Assembly (NCBI GenBank): GCA_003584705.1
Contig: AP018536.1
Span: 4,014,672-4,078,671, forward strand
Length of the DNA stretch: 64,000 bases
Origin: Lachnospiraceae bacterium GAM79
GTDB taxonomy: Bacteria; Bacillota; Clostridia; Lachnospirales; Lachnospiraceae
Reading direction: 5' to 3'
This document shows, piece after piece, positions 63,004 through 64,000 of the stretch; the stretch's first letter is position 1, and each line of letters starts with the position of its first letter. A program made the position numbers and the translations under genes. The notes beneath the pieces were generated by a model, which did not search any database, was not told the DNA's origin, and worked only from the letters and a program-made list of their open reading frames with translations.

Positions 63004-63357
63004 TTAATCCTGATAAAAATAGATTTTTATCAGATGATGAAGTTTTGCAAGATGCAGCAGCGCACTTTCCGCTTCTTCATATCCTATAGAAGCTGCGGCC
63101 GGTCTTGCAATGATTACCATATCCAAACCACTATTGAATACACTTTCATGTAATCTGTAACTTTCTCTGACCAGTCGGGTAATTCTATGTCTTACGACAC
63201 TATTACCGACTTTTTTACTTACACTGATTCCTATTCTGTTCTTATCAAGGCCATTTTCCTTCACATACATGATAAAGTACTTGTTGGCATAAGATCTGCC
63301 ATTCTTGTACACAAAACGGAACTGCTGATTATTTTTTAATGATTCCGAAAACTGCAT
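63004..63357 (-). CDS. rnpA: Ribonuclease P protein component
   Basis: 117 residues from the ATG at 63357 (GGAGGAG upstream). RIGISVSKKVGNSVVRHRITRLVRESYRL is the conserved RNR motif. Partners the catalytic RNA to mature tRNA 5' ends. Confidence 0.96.
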   Translation of the reverse strand: MQFSESLKNNQQFRFVYKNGRSYANKYFIMYVKENGLDKNRIGISVSKKVGNSVVRHRITRLVRESYRLHESVFNSGLDMVIIARPAAASIGYEEAESALLHLAKLHHLIKIYFYQD

Positions 63358-63387
63358 GCACTCCTCCAACCGTGAAAGTTAAGAGAA

Positions 63388-63410
63388 AAAAAGGTCACAT
63401 TGCTGTGACC
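63388..63410 (-). terminator. Terminator overlapping the rpmH stop
   Basis: On the minus strand GGTCACA-GCAA-TGTGACC followed by TTTTTTT. It lies between rpmH and rnpA and would lower rnpA expression relative to rpmH. Confidence 0.85.
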
Positions 63411-63544
63411 TATGCGGATAATTTCTTTCTTCCTTTTGCACGTCTTGCTGCTAAAACTTTTCTTCCACCGGGAGTACTCATTCTGGCTCTGAAACCGTGA
63501 ACCTTGGAATGGGAACGCTTTTTAGGCTGAAATGTCATCTTCAT
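63410..63544 (-). CDS. rpmH: 50S ribosomal protein L34
   Basis: 44 residues: MKMTFQPKKRSHSKVHGFRA followed by MSTPGGRKVLAARRAKGRKKLSA, a textbook L34. GGAGGTG site seven bases before the ATG on the minus strand. It flanks the origin in most bacteria and here separates it from the leftward operon. Confidence 0.97.
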   Translation of the reverse strand: MKMTFQPKKRSHSKVHGFRARMSTPGGRKVLAARRAKGRKKLSA

Positions 63545-63545
63545 G

Positions 63546-64000
63546 GAAAGGCACCTCCTTCTCTAAACCTTCTTATATAAAAAGGTAAACATATTTTTCA
63601 ACATTTGGGCGCATAAAAAATGCGCCTTCCTTTCGGAAAATAGCATATTGATTGTAATGTAAAAGCCCGTCAATGTCAAGCAAAATTCAATAAAAATGCT
63701 GAAAAATCAAGAGAAATAGGGCTTCCTGAAATTCATAAAATTTTTTAAATCGAGTTATCCACATAGATATACACCATATTTACCCACAAACGAGTTATCC
63801 ACAGCATGTTGATTATTTGTGGATATTTATTTTTTTCAGATGGATATTCTGTGTAAATCCGGTGTAAAAGTGGACAATTTTACCGTAATTGTGGATATCT
63901 CGAAATTTGTCGGATTTATCCACATATACACATCACTATCCACATCCCCTGTTAATATTCCCAGTTATGAACAACTTTATCAACAATATGTGGATAACTT
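63546..64000. other. oriC: Chromosomal origin (oriC) region with DnaA boxes
   Basis: AT-rich region to the window edge with a cluster of DnaA boxes. Exact TTATCCACA/TGTGGATAA at 63755, 63795, 63916 and 63989 (reverse); one-mismatch copies at 63819, 63890, 63936 and 63977. dnaA itself should start just beyond the window on the plus strand. Gene order rpmH-oriC-dnaA is the norm. Confidence 0.92.

Overview
The window joins the origin-proximal chromosome of a Clostridia bacterium, most likely a Lachnospiraceae (gut Firmicute), to one end of a Tn1549/CTn-type integrative and conjugative element (ICE). The Lachnospiraceae guess rests on DUF3881 and DUF4446 genes beside serS and parAB, the classic order rpmH-rnpA-yidD-yidC-jag-mnmE-mnmG-rsmG-parA-parB, and an AT-rich chromosomal part against a more GC-rich element.

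Region 1 (1-18.6 kb) is the mobilisation module: a tnpW gene abutting a 5'-truncated topoisomerase gene (topB), a CHC2/ArdC/YodL fusion, TTRAP, a 2962-residue methylase-helicase protein with a tnpV gene nested in another frame, DUF3848/3849, MobC, CD1845, an AbiEi/AbiEii toxin-antitoxin cassette and the MobA relaxase. The type IV secretion genes expected for this family would lie left of the window.

Region 2 (18.6-39.2 kb) is cargo. After an XRE repressor and a SLOG protein comes a co-oriented, tightly packed run of about 22 genes that look like immunity proteins against polymorphic toxins, with no recognisable toxin: Imm17, EF-Tu-like, ankyrin, DUF2262, SUKH-3, DUF5713, DUF4241, Imm51, DUF6881, FGE-like, CbrC, DUF4261 and others. 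At its heart is a 2232-residue polyimmunity protein that strings together DUF4259, Imm33/DUF2185, TPR, SUKH, DUF4261, SUFU and DUF4253 modules. The island resembles the acquired interbacterial defence clusters known on Bacteroidales mobile elements, here on a Firmicute ICE.

Region 3 (39.2-46.2 kb) is the regulation and integration end: a WYL regulator, an XRE/ImmA pair with a repeated palindromic operator, a sigma-like factor behind two terminators and a leader peptide, a MazF-type toxin, excisionase-like HTH proteins, and a tyrosine integrase. The integrase faces a tRNA-Arg(CCT) locus that is rearranged: an intact tRNA-Arg, a 102-bp tandem duplication, and the orphan 5' half of a second tRNA-Arg(CCT), all joined at the same 11-bp anticodon-loop sequence.

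Region 4 (46.4-64 kb) is host chromosome, transcribed almost entirely leftward from oriC: DUF3881, serS, an HD-GYP protein, DUF4446, parB, parA, parS sites, ybaK, a two-component system, rsmG, mnmG, mnmE, a sulfatase-type membrane protein, jag, yidC, yidD, rnpA, rpmH, and a DnaA-box cluster at the right edge.
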